A stretch of DNA of 9,286 nucleotides from Mycobacterium sp. (GCA_023264755.1 JAHFVB010000049.1:1-9286); one strand, 5' to 3'. Positions 1 through 7,084 are shown, counted from the stretch's first letter. Made by a program: numbers and translations. Notes: generated from the letters alone by a model not told the origin.

Positions 1-2
1 CC

Positions 3-515
3 AGGATCAGCCCGCCGACCAGCGGCGAGAACCTCGCGACCAACGGGGCGTGGATCGGCGGCTGGATGTCGATGATCGACGAAGCCGAGACGATGTCGCT
101 CACCGGCGCCAGCGGCGGGGCGGCCATCAAGGGCCTGTCCGAGCACCAACTCCGCACCGTGATGTACGTCGTCGGCTATCCGAACCTGCTCGTCAGCCTG
201 CACCCCGACTACGTCATGACCCACCTCATGACGCCGCTGGGCGTCGACCGCACCCACGTCGAATGCGCTTGGGCGTTCCCCAGCGAGGTGGCGTCGCAGC
301 CCGACTTCGACCCTTCGTACGCCGTGGACTTCTGGGATCTCACCAACCGCCAGGATTGGGCGGCCTGCGAGTCCGTCCAGCGCGGGTTGAGCTCACCGCA
401 CGCCCGGCCGGGGCCGTTGGCCCCCGACGAGGACGGCGTCTACCAGTTCATCACCCGTGTTGCCCGTTCATACCAGGGCCGAAGCCATGCTGATCCTGCT
501 GACGCGACGGCGTGA
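3..515 (+). CDS. Rieske-type aromatic ring-hydroxylating oxygenase, alpha subunit (5'-truncated, C-terminal part)
   Basis: The frame is open from the left edge, so the gene begins outside the window; 170 residues are visible. They match the catalytic C-terminal half of Rieske non-heme iron oxygenase alpha subunits: a GAWIGGWM block (residues 15-22) followed by ETMS, the core strand region LLVSLHPDYVMTH, and the late motif QDWAACESVQRG (117-128). The Asp of that motif (residue 118) is, by family analogy, the likely carboxylate ligand of the catalytic iron. The tail PGPLAPDEDGVYQFITRVA is typical of the choline/carnitine monooxygenase-like and aromatic-hydroxylase branches. The N-terminal Rieske [2Fe-2S] domain and the two iron His ligands would lie upstream and cannot be checked. 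The substrate cannot be read from this fragment. The last 65 nt overlap the end of the opposite-strand lipoprotein gene. The internal ATGs at 66 and later are not starts. Confidence 0.85.
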   Translation, partial: RISPPTSGENLATNGAWIGGWMSMIDEAETMSLTGASGGAAIKGLSEHQLRTVMYVVGYPNLLVSLHPDYVMTHLMTPLGVDRTHVECAWAFPSEVASQPDFDPSYAVDFWDLTNRQDWAACESVQRGLSSPHARPGPLAPDEDGVYQFITRVARSYQGRSHADPADATA

Positions 516-867
516 CCGTCACGGTCTGGGTAGCCGTAGACGTAGCCGTGGACGTGGACGTGTCGGTCTCGACGCTGGTGGACACTGACGTGGACGTGGA
601 CGTGTCCGTCTCGGTTTGAGTCTCGGTCTGACCGGGCTCCTGGGTCTGCGTTTCGGTGACGGTGCCCGGAGCCTCGCCGCCACCGCCGCCGCCACCCCCG
701 TGATGTTGCTTGGTGGTCGTTGTCGGGGTGGTGGTCGTCGTGGTCGTGGTCGTGGACGTCGTCGGCGTTGGCTGACTCGGTGAGCTGCAGGCCATCGACA
801 GCGCACCCATCAACACGGCCGTAGCCACTCCGACGATTCCCGAATAGCGGCGAGAGCTCTGTTTCAC
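451..867 (-). CDS. Small Thr/Ser-rich putative lipoprotein with Gly- and Gln/Glu-rich linker
   Basis: No family is recognised. The product has a basic N-terminus, a hydrophobic stretch and a lipobox-like LSMAC, so it is predicted to be exported and acylated at that Cys (residue 27 from the chosen start). The mature chain is low complexity: a Pro/Thr segment with nine consecutive Thr, then HH followed by eight Gly, then TE/TQ and TS/TV dipeptide runs in which ETDTSTST occurs twice, and finally a Gln/His/Gly tail. It looks like a disordered surface linker, possibly a substrate for Thr O-mannosylation as known for mycobacterial lipoproteins (inference). I chose GTG at 867 (138 aa) because AGGA lies 9 nt upstream. 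An ATG at 876 (141 aa) would directly abut that AGGA. It lies 72 nt behind the LpqL paralogue on the same strand and may share its transcript. Its 3' end overlaps the Rieske gene. Confidence 0.6.
   Translation of the reverse strand: MKQSSRRYSGIVGVATAVLMGALSMACSSPSQPTPTTSTTTTTTTTTPTTTTKQHHGGGGGGGGEAPGTVTETQTQEPGQTETQTETDTSTSTSVSTSVETDTSTSTATSTATQTVTVTPSRQQDQHGFGPGMNGQHG
530..770. repeat. Low-complexity coding repeats (Thr/Ser codon runs and a duplicated 24-mer)
   Basis: The segment inside the small lipoprotein gene is built from short GTC/GTG/GAC-type units. The clearest pair is 548-571 and 590-613, two 24-nt copies differing at one base, which encode the duplicated ETDTSTST. Positions about 717-765 form a near-continuous run of Thr codons, and about 680-705 encode eight Gly. 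Such tracts are prone to slippage, so length differences between strains are expected. Confidence 0.75.
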
Positions 868-876
868 GAGGGTCAT

Positions 877-939
877 TCCTACGCGGCCACGCTGTGAAAC
901 CAGCTGTCTAGGCGATACCGGAATGCGTAGGGGTGGCTG
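877..939. other. Short intergenic gap between the lpqL paralogue and the small lipoprotein gene
   Basis: These 63 nt hold no convincing terminator hairpin followed by a T run, and no clear sigma-A promoter on the minus strand. Read-through from the peptidase genes into the small lipoprotein gene is therefore plausible but not demonstrated. The AGGA at 877-880, directly before the ATG at 876, is the only ribosome-binding-site-like element and fits the GTG at 867 best. Confidence 0.4.
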
Positions 940-2376
940 TCAACTCCGGGGCGGGATGCCGTTGGCGCCCTCGGTGGAGTGGGCATAGGTGCCGACGGCG
1001 AACGCCACCGCGGGAGCGGTGATCGACAGCGCATGCCGATCGACGTTGTCCAGGTCGTCGCGTCGGGTGGCGAAGTTCGGGTCGAACGGCAATCCGGCCT
1101 TACCGCCCCAAAGCCGGGCCTGCACTTCGGTTTTGCGTTGGTTGGTCCCAGCGGTCACCCCGCCGATGGGGATTCCGGCCAACAGGAAGGCGCTGTAGTC
1201 GCTGGCCCGGCCCAGGGGCATGTCGGCGGGCCGCACACCGGCGAGGTTCAGATAGCCCGCCAGGGTGCGCTCGATACCGGCGGATCCGGGGGGCACGCTC
1301 GCGGCCGGGAGGTTGGGGTTGGGCGGGCCGGACTGATCCCCGTCGTAGGTGAAGTACCCGGCGTTCTGCGAGCCGATGGCGTCGACGTTCAGGTACAGCG
1401 CAATGTCCTTCACACCGTTGGGGCCCAGCCCCTGAACGTATTTCGTCGAGCCCGCCAAGCCCGCCTCCTCGGCTCCCCAGAACGCGAACCGCACCGCGTT
1501 CGTCACCGGCGGGGAACCGCCGAGCTGCAGCGCGGTCTCGAGCACCGCGGCCACGCCGGTCCCGTCGGCATTGATTCCGGGGCTGCCCTGCGCCGAGTCG
1601 AGGTGCGCCCCCGCCATGACTACCCGGTGTTGGTCACCAGTCTTCGTTTGCGCCACGACGTTTCGCGACTTCACCAAGACGGACTTCGCGTCGAGGACCA
1701 GTTTGACCGGCGCCGTGGTGCGGCGCAGCTGAGCGTCGGCGTCCGCTCCGATCATCGCCACCGGAACCTTCAGCTGTTGGTAGTAGCCGGGCGTGAAGAG
1801 CCCGGCCGGAGCTCCGTCGGCCCCCGGCTCGCTCACGACCAGCAGCCCGACGGCGCCCTTGGCCACTGCCACGTTCTGCTTGTCGACGACCGAACACGCG
1901 GCGTCGTCGACCACGGCCAGCGCTCCCCGCACGTCCACCGAGCCGTAGTCGGCGGCCGCACACCCCGTCGGCCGCACCGGTCGAAGCGTGGGCGCGGACA
2001 ACCCGGCGGCCGGGGTGTTCACCAGCAGCGAGGCTTGGTCGACGGAGAAGGTGCGGCCCGAGACCGTCATCGTCGGATGGCCGGGCTGCTGGAACTCGAT
2101 GCGCTCGAACTCCGGGGTTTGGACGTCGAACCCCTTGTCGCGCAACATGCCCGCCACGTAGTCGACGCTCGCGTCGTAGCCGGGGGTGCCGTCGGCCCGG
2201 CTGTTTCGGTTGGCCGCCGCGATGTCGGAGAGTTTGCGCAGGTGCGTGTAGACGCCGTCGACGGTGACCTTGGACGCCAGGTCACGCGCCGGGTCCTGCA
2301 CCGGCCCCGGTGCAGGTGCCGACGAGCAGCCGGCCAGCGCGAGCGCCAGCGCGGCCAGTAGCGCGGCCGATCTCAC
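940..2376 (-). CDS. LpqL-like M28 lipoprotein peptidase paralogue with altered metal site
   Basis: This 478-aa protein is a tandem paralogue of the LpqL gene just upstream. It starts with a lipoprotein signal and lipobox ALAGC (Cys17), so it should be anchored on the outer face of the plasma membrane. A protease-associated (PA) domain is inserted around residues 120-230, with the Cys pair C139/C161. The M28 core follows: HLD (H258, D260), D271 in INADGTG, the GAEE pair E303/E304, and D332 in LNVD. The last M28 zinc ligand, His in DPNYH of LpqL, is missing: here the sequence is DPNFA, with Ala436. H448, 12 residues further on, is the nearest His. The protein may bind metal differently, keep one metal, or be catalytically weak (inference). 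The GTG start at 2376 overlaps the LpqL stop by four bases (GTGA), indicating translational coupling. The fold assignment is firm; activity is uncertain. Confidence 0.9.
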   Translation of the reverse strand: MRSAALLAALALALAGCSSAPAPGPVQDPARDLASKVTVDGVYTHLRKLSDIAAANRNSRADGTPGYDASVDYVAGMLRDKGFDVQTPEFERIEFQQPGHPTMTVSGRTFSVDQASLLVNTPAAGLSAPTLRPVRPTGCAAADYGSVDVRGALAVVDDAACSVVDKQNVAVAKGAVGLLVVSEPGADGAPAGLFTPGYYQQLKVPVAMIGADADAQLRRTTAPVKLVLDAKSVLVKSRNVVAQTKTGDQHRVVMAGAHLDSAQGSPGINADGTGVAAVLETALQLGGSPPVTNAVRFAFWGAEEAGLAGSTKYVQGLGPNGVKDIALYLNVDAIGSQNAGYFTYDGDQSGPPNPNLPAASVPPGSAGIERTLAGYLNLAGVRPADMPLGRASDYSAFLLAGIPIGGVTAGTNQRKTEVQARLWGGKAGLPFDPNFATRRDDLDNVDRHALSITAPAVAFAVGTYAHSTEGANGIPPRS

Positions 2377-3884
2377 GAATCCGAAACCGTGTGCCGAGTG
2401 CGGTCGGCGCGGTCGGGCACGCCGTTGCGCCCGGTCGCGTTCTGCGCGTACAACCCGACCGCGTAGGCCACCCCGCGGCCCTGGATCTCGAACGACGCGC
2501 GGTCGATGTTGTCCAGCGTGTCGGTGGCCTTGTGGTAGTTCGGGTCGAACGGTTGGTCGGCCCGACCGCCCCAGAGCTTGGCCTGATCCTCGGTCATCTT
2601 CACCTCGGCTCCGGAGAACAACCCTCCCGCGGGAATGCCCGCCCGGGTGAAGCCGTCGTAGTCGGACCTACCGTCGAAGTCGGTGTCCTGCGGCGTCTTT
2701 CCCGCACCCTTGAGGTAGGCCGCCAAGGTGCGTTCGATGCCTGCCGACCCCTCCGGCACGCGGGGGACAGAGCCGGTGGGCGGCGCGGACTGGTCACCGT
2801 CATAGGTGAAGTAGCCCGGGTTGGGCGAGGCCAACATGTCGAAGTTCAGGTACAGCGCGATGTCCTTGAGCGCTTCGGAGTCGAGGGTCTCGACGTACTT
2901 CTGCGAGCCCACCAGCCCCTCCTCTTCGGCCCCCCAGAAGCCGAATCGCACCGCGTTGCGCACGTCAGGCGAACTGCCCAGTTGCACAGCGGTTTCCAGT
3001 ACCGCCGCCACACCCGAGCCGTTGTCGTTGATACCTGGCCCTTCCGGGACGCTGTCCAGGTGAGCACCAACCATCACGACGTCGTGGGTCGATCCGGTCT
3101 TGGTCTGGGCAATGACGTTGTGGGTGCGCTTGACCCGCACTCCCGCGTTGAGCTTGATGGTGGCGGTGGCTGGGTTGTCCCGCAACCGGACGCCGTCGGC
3201 CTTGCTGATGCCGACGACGGGGATCTTCACGTCGGTCCCTTCACCCAGGGTGCCGGCGGAGAACTGGTCGCCGTCGGCGTTGTTGGCCACGATCAGCGCG
3301 ACCGCACCGCTCTGGGCCGCGGCCGCCTCTTTGTCGGAGAACGGGCAGGCGCCACGGTCCACCAGCACGATGGCACCGGAGACGCCGCGCCCCGCGTAGT
3401 CGTCGGCGGTGCACCCGGGGGTGTCGTCGGTGCGCGCTGCGACCAGCGGCGCGGTCAACCCGCCGCCCGGTGTGCCGATGGTGAACTTCAGCGGCGCGGC
3501 CTTCACGGATTGTCCGCCGACGGTGACCACCGGTTGATCGGCGAAGGGTAGGCGTACCTCGAAGTCGTTGGTCGTGACGTCGAAACCCTTGGCCTTCAGG
3601 GTGTCGGCGACGTACTCGGCGCTGGCGGCATAGCCGGGTGACCCCAGGGCCCGGTTCCTGCCGTTGGCGTTTGCGATGTCCTGCAGCTTGGTCAGATGGC
3701 CCATCATCGCGTCGGTGGTGACCTTGGCCTGCAACGTCTTTGCGAAGTCGGTGGCAGCCGTCAGCGCCCACTCCGCCTGGGTCTGCTGACCCGGTTGGGG
3801 GGCAGTGGAGCGCCCGCACCCGACCATCGTCACCGCTAGGACGACCGCCACCATCGCCCGAGATCTCCTCCGCATTTGCTCCAC
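2373..3884 (-). CDS. lpqL: LpqL, lipoprotein aminopeptidase of family M28
   Basis: This 503-aa protein closely resembles mycobacterial LpqL in length and motifs. It has a basic N-terminus, a hydrophobic helix (residues 11-22) and a lipobox ending in C23, predicting a membrane-anchored, extracytoplasmic lipoprotein. A PA domain spans roughly residues 140-250, with Cys158 and Cys180 as a likely disulfide. The co-catalytic dizinc set of M28 aminopeptidases is complete: H275 (HLD), D287 (NDNGSG), the catalytic/ligand pair E320/E321 (GAEE), D349 (NFD) and H451 (DPNYH). The expected reaction is removal of N-terminal residues from peptides outside the membrane; the natural substrate is not evident. 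The GTG start at 3884 has no good Shine-Dalgarno. ATG at 3875, three codons in, is an alternative with GGAG only 3 nt upstream. The stop overlaps the start of its paralogue. The upstream region carries operator-like repeats shared with the SDR gene. Confidence 0.95.
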   Translation of the reverse strand: MEQMRRRSRAMVAVVLAVTMVGCGRSTAPQPGQQTQAEWALTAATDFAKTLQAKVTTDAMMGHLTKLQDIANANGRNRALGSPGYAASAEYVADTLKAKGFDVTTNDFEVRLPFADQPVVTVGGQSVKAAPLKFTIGTPGGGLTAPLVAARTDDTPGCTADDYAGRGVSGAIVLVDRGACPFSDKEAAAAQSGAVALIVANNADGDQFSAGTLGEGTDVKIPVVGISKADGVRLRDNPATATIKLNAGVRVKRTHNVIAQTKTGSTHDVVMVGAHLDSVPEGPGINDNGSGVAAVLETAVQLGSSPDVRNAVRFGFWGAEEEGLVGSQKYVETLDSEALKDIALYLNFDMLASPNPGYFTYDGDQSAPPTGSVPRVPEGSAGIERTLAAYLKGAGKTPQDTDFDGRSDYDGFTRAGIPAGGLFSGAEVKMTEDQAKLWGGRADQPFDPNYHKATDTLDNIDRASFEIQGRGVAYAVGLYAQNATGRNGVPDRADRTRHTVSDS

Positions 3885-3928
3885 GTTAGTCAGTCGCCGC
3901 GGCGGGCCGGCACCACGCGGGGTTTCGT

Positions 3929-3943
3929 TGACATATCACGTAT
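3929..3943 (+). promoter_or_regulatory. Operator candidate 1 (TGACATATCACGTAT)
   Basis: This copy of the TGACAYATCAYGYAW element has TGA and TCA half-sites around a 4-bp centre. It overlaps the TTGACA and abuts the TATCCT element, so a bound repressor would block the SDR promoter. It ends about 45 bp from the lpqL start and could affect that gene too. Confidence 0.55.
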
Positions 3944-3960
3944 CCTCTGGCACGCTGAAA

Positions 3961-3982
3961 TTTAAGTGACACATCATGTAAA
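3961..3982 (+). promoter_or_regulatory. Operator candidate 2, 22-bp interrupted palindrome
   Basis: The core TGACACATCATGTAA lies at 3967-3981. The wider site is an imperfect inverted repeat: TTTA pairs with TAAA at the outer ends and TGA with TCA inside, with a 4-bp centre. That size and symmetry suit a dimeric winged-helix regulator. It sits 38 bp from site 1 and touches the SDR Shine-Dalgarno. Confidence 0.6.
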
Positions 3983-3991
3983 GGAACGGAC

Positions 3992-4738
3992 ATGGGACAA
4001 CTGGACGGCAAGACGGCACTCGTCACGGGCGGGACGTCGGGGATCGGGCTCGCGACCGCGCAGGCCATGGCGAACGAAGGTGCCCGGGTCTTCCTGACGG
4101 GTCGCGACCAGGCCCGGCTCGACAAGGCAGTGGCCACCATCGGCGATTCCGCGACGGGAATCCGCAGCGATGTCGGCGACCCTGCTCAGCTCGACGACGT
4201 CGCGGCCGCGATCGGTGCCCACGGACACGGGCTGGATGCGCTGTTCGCCAACGCAGGCGGCGGGGAATTCGCCAGCTTGGCGGACGTCACCGTCGAGCAC
4301 GTCCAGGACACGTTCAACCGCAACGTCGCAGGCACCCTCTTCACCGTCCAGAAGATGCTGCCGTTGTTCAATCGCGGCGCCTCCGTCGTGCTGGCGGGAT
4401 CGACGGCGGCCAGCCGAGGCACCCCGGCGTTCGGCGTGTACGCCGCCTCGAAAGCCGCCATACGCTCCTTCGGGCGGACGTGGGCGGCCGAGTTGGCCGA
4501 CCGCGGCATCAGGGTCAACACCATCGTGCCCGGCCCGATCGAGACGCCGGGGCTGACGGGCCTGGCACCCGCCGGCGGCGAAGGCGCGCTGTTGGCCGAC
4601 ATGGCGGCGAGCGTGCCACTGGGTCGAGTGGGACAACCCCACGAGATCGCCTCCGCGGTGGTGTTCCTGGCCTCGGACGCAAGCAGCTTCATGACCGGCA
4701 CGGAGCTGTTCGTCGACGGCGGCGAAGTCCAACTCTGA
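3992..4738 (+). CDS. Classical short-chain dehydrogenase/reductase (SDR)
   Basis: This 248-aa protein has the length and motif order of a classical SDR. The nucleotide-binding TGGTSGIG is at residues 12-19, D60 follows the third strand, and NAGG is at 87-90. The catalytic residues are N111, S137, Y150 and K154 (YAASK), and there is a C-terminal SSFMTGTELFVDGG. R38 right after the second strand (LTGR) favours NADP(H) over NAD(H) (inference from family rules). It should be a soluble oxidoreductase acting on an alcohol or carbonyl group; the substrate is unknown. ATG at 3992 has AAGGA six bases upstream. The gene converges on the MarR regulator with a 7-bp gap, and both genes carry the same operator-like repeat at their 5' ends, so repression by that MarR protein with induction by a small molecule is likely. 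Confidence 0.95.
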   Translation: MGQLDGKTALVTGGTSGIGLATAQAMANEGARVFLTGRDQARLDKAVATIGDSATGIRSDVGDPAQLDDVAAAIGAHGHGLDALFANAGGGEFASLADVTVEHVQDTFNRNVAGTLFTVQKMLPLFNRGASVVLAGSTAASRGTPAFGVYAASKAAIRSFGRTWAAELADRGIRVNTIVPGPIETPGLTGLAPAGGEGALLADMAASVPLGRVGQPHEIASAVVFLASDASSFMTGTELFVDGGEVQL

Positions 4739-4745
4739 GGTGGCG

Positions 4746-5225
4746 TCACTCCGGCGTCGGCAGCGTCCCCTTCGTGAGGATCGTTTGGTACACCTCGCCC
4801 AGCAGGTCGCCGAGCTCGACGGTGCGATCCGCGGCCAGGCCAGAGAAGAACAGGTCGCTGACCCACGCCGCGTGTTTGGGCGCCGCGCTCCGAAGCGCCT
4901 TCCACCCGGAGTCGGTCAACGTCGCGTCGGTGGCCCGGCCGTCGGTCTCGGACTGCACCCGCTCCACCAACCCGCGCACAGCCATGCGCTGCAGGTGATG
5001 CGACAGCCTGCTGCGCTCCCAACCGATGGTGGTGGCCAACGCCGACAACTGCAGGCGGCGGCCCGGCGCATGGGACAGCGCGTTCATCACCGTGTAGTCG
5101 GCCAGCGACAATCCGCACTCGGCCTGCAGCTGCCGATTCATCTCGTACTCCATGCGGTGGTAGACGCGCATGTAATTCAGCCACGTCCGCTGCTGCGGAG
5201 CGGTCAACCCCACCTTGTCGGCCAT
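4746..5225 (-). CDS. MarR-family winged-helix transcriptional regulator
   Basis: The product is 159 aa, a typical MarR length. It has an N-terminal dimerisation helix (about residues 8-35) and a helix-turn-helix whose recognition helix lies near residues 67-81 (IGWERSRLSHHLQRM). The wing carries the family signature around DGR (95-97) and LT (103-104), and a C-terminal dimer helix ends the chain. Such dimers usually repress nearby genes and release DNA on binding a phenolic or other small ligand. The ATG at 5225 gives the usual N-terminal length but lacks a Shine-Dalgarno and sits right after a perfect 5-bp-arm hairpin (5226-5240). An in-frame GTG at 5252 (168 aa) lies 8 nt after a -10-like GATTAT and could be a leaderless start. 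Either way the operator-like repeat at 5247-5261 overlaps the start region, predicting autoregulation. Confidence 0.93.
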   Translation of the reverse strand: MADKVGLTAPQQRTWLNYMRVYHRMEYEMNRQLQAECGLSLADYTVMNALSHAPGRRLQLSALATTIGWERSRLSHHLQRMAVRGLVERVQSETDGRATDATLTDSGWKALRSAAPKHAAWVSDLFFSGLAADRTVELGDLLGEVYQTILTKGTLPTPE

Positions 5226-5246
5226 GCCCACATCATGGGCGATGGA

Positions 5247-5261
5247 TGACACATCACGCAA
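5247..5261 (+). promoter_or_regulatory. Operator candidate 3 (TGACACATCACGCAA) at the MarR gene start
   Basis: This third copy of the element from the SDR promoter shares TGACACATCA exactly with site 2 and CACG with site 1. It lies between the SGNH hydrolase stop and the MarR ATG, beside the -10-like GATTAT (5262-5267, minus strand). This is the expected place for an autoregulatory MarR operator. Confidence 0.55.
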
Positions 5262-5287
5262 TAATCGAAAGGTTCCGCCGGTGCGGC

Positions 5288-6052
5288 TTAGCGCATGCCG
5301 TCGACGACGAGGTCGGCGGCGGCCCGCATTCCCGCGACGTTCGGATGTAGCGGGGCCGGGCGCCCCGGCCACGGCGGGCCGAGACGTCGTGCCCACGGGT
5401 CGGCCGACCACGGGTGGTGGTCCCTGCTGGCGGCGCCCCAGCGCACCAGCTCGCAACCAGTCTCCGCCGCAGCCTGCGCGGTGAGCCGTTCCAGCATGTC
5501 CGCGACGTGGCGCCCCAGCGCGGCGTCGGCGTCGGGCAGCGGCGGAGCGGGCGTGCCCTGCGGCGGCAGCAGCGTCACGTAGTCGACGAACAGCACCCTG
5601 GCCTTCGGCGCCCGCGCCCGCACCTCGCGTCCGACCGCCTTCAACGACTCGGCCACCTCGACTAGGGCGAGTTCCCTGCGCCCGGGGTCGAGCTGGGCGC
5701 GAACGGCCCGCCCCACCAACGGCAACGCCCGCACGATCTTCGGCAACCCCGCCGCGATCAGCATCGGAACGTACCCCGCGTCATTGCCCCCGATGGTGAT
5801 GGTGACCAGCGCCTCCGAGCCGTCGAGGGCATCCACCTGCGGAGGCGTCCCGTGCTGGGATTCGGCGAGCACATGGGCAGTGGTAGCGCCCGAATAGGTC
5901 ACGTCGACCAGGTCGTACCCCAACCGCGCAGCGACGAGGTGCGGATAGTTGACGGTCGACCGGCCCGCCCTCGCCGGCGACCCGGGAGCGCGTGGCTTGA
6001 GCCCGGGGCCCGCCGCCATCGAGGAACCGATGGCCACGTAGCGCCCGCTCAC
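5288..6052 (-). CDS. SGNH/GDSL-family hydrolase (esterase/lipase-like), no export signal
   Basis: The 254-aa product carries the SGNH blocks in order. Block I is AIGSSMAAGPG with predicted nucleophile S11, where the GDS Asp is replaced by Ser. Block II Gly is G55 in VTYSGATT, block III is GGND at 88-91 (oxyanion N90), and block V is LHPN with catalytic H236. The Asp usually three residues before that His is Ala233, so a Ser-His dyad is likely, as known for some actinobacterial SGNH esterases. The catalytic block begins eight residues from the start, with no signal peptide or membrane helix, so the enzyme is probably cytosolic. Its likely role is ester or thioester hydrolysis; the substrate is unknown. 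GTG at 6052 follows a G-rich stretch. It lies 49 nt after thiG on the same strand and 62 nt before the MarR gene, so it may be the last gene of the thi operon or part of the MarR transcript. Confidence 0.88.
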   Translation of the reverse strand: MSGRYVAIGSSMAAGPGLKPRAPGSPARAGRSTVNYPHLVAARLGYDLVDVTYSGATTAHVLAESQHGTPPQVDALDGSEALVTITIGGNDAGYVPMLIAAGLPKIVRALPLVGRAVRAQLDPGRRELALVEVAESLKAVGREVRARAPKARVLFVDYVTLLPPQGTPAPPLPDADAALGRHVADMLERLTAQAAAETGCELVRWGAASRDHHPWSADPWARRLGPPWPGRPAPLHPNVAGMRAAADLVVDGMR

Positions 6053-6101
6053 GGCACCATCCCCCGGGTCGCTGCGCTCCCGCCCCGTCGGATGCGGAGG
6101 C

Positions 6102-7056
<955 letters not shown>

Positions 7057-7084
7057 GAATGACGACCCTTCACGCGCTGACCTT

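Larger units (their letters stand above)
3885..3991. promoter_or_regulatory. Divergent lpqL/SDR control region with two MarR-type operator candidates
   Basis: This is the only sizeable intergenic region in the left half, and it lies between two divergent genes. A TTGACA (3928-3933) looks like a -35 box on the plus strand, but no good -10 lies 16-18 nt after it. TATCCT (3941-3946) fits the mycobacterial TAnnnT -10 pattern and would start transcription near 3952. Two copies of the repeat TGACAYATCAYGYAW lie here, the first across these promoter elements and the second just before the SDR ribosome-binding site AAGGA (3981-3985). No clear -10 was found for lpqL on the minus strand. Confidence 0.6.

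Noticed and set aside
530..770. Possible CRISPR or tandem-repeat array
   Set aside because: The units are short, irregular and in phase with codons of the lipoprotein gene; there are no constant repeats with unique spacers.
979..2361. Long plus-strand open frame opposite the LpqL paralogue
   Set aside because: It is Arg/Gly/His-rich with no recognisable domain and lies antisense to a gene with clear M28 motifs; such frames are common in high-GC DNA.
2310..3551. 413-codon plus-strand frame opposite lpqL
   Set aside because: Its composition is typical of a shadow frame and it crosses the junction of two well-supported minus-strand genes.
4739..4745. Bidirectional terminator between the SDR and MarR genes
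   Set aside because: The gap is only 7 bp and I see no hairpin with a T run on either strand.
4186..5184. 332-codon minus-strand frame covering parts of the SDR and MarR genes
   Set aside because: It is antisense to the SDR catalytic region and out of frame with MarR; no motif, and no start consistent with a promoter or ribosome-binding site.
5229..5237. Fourth operator copy (CACATCATG)
   Set aside because: It matches only the right half of site 2 and lacks the TGA half-site; it is better explained by the local GCCCA/TGGGC hairpin.
5226..5456. N-terminal extension of the MarR protein to 5456
   Set aside because: It would overlap the SGNH hydrolase coding sequence and is Arg/Gly/Pro-rich with no family support.
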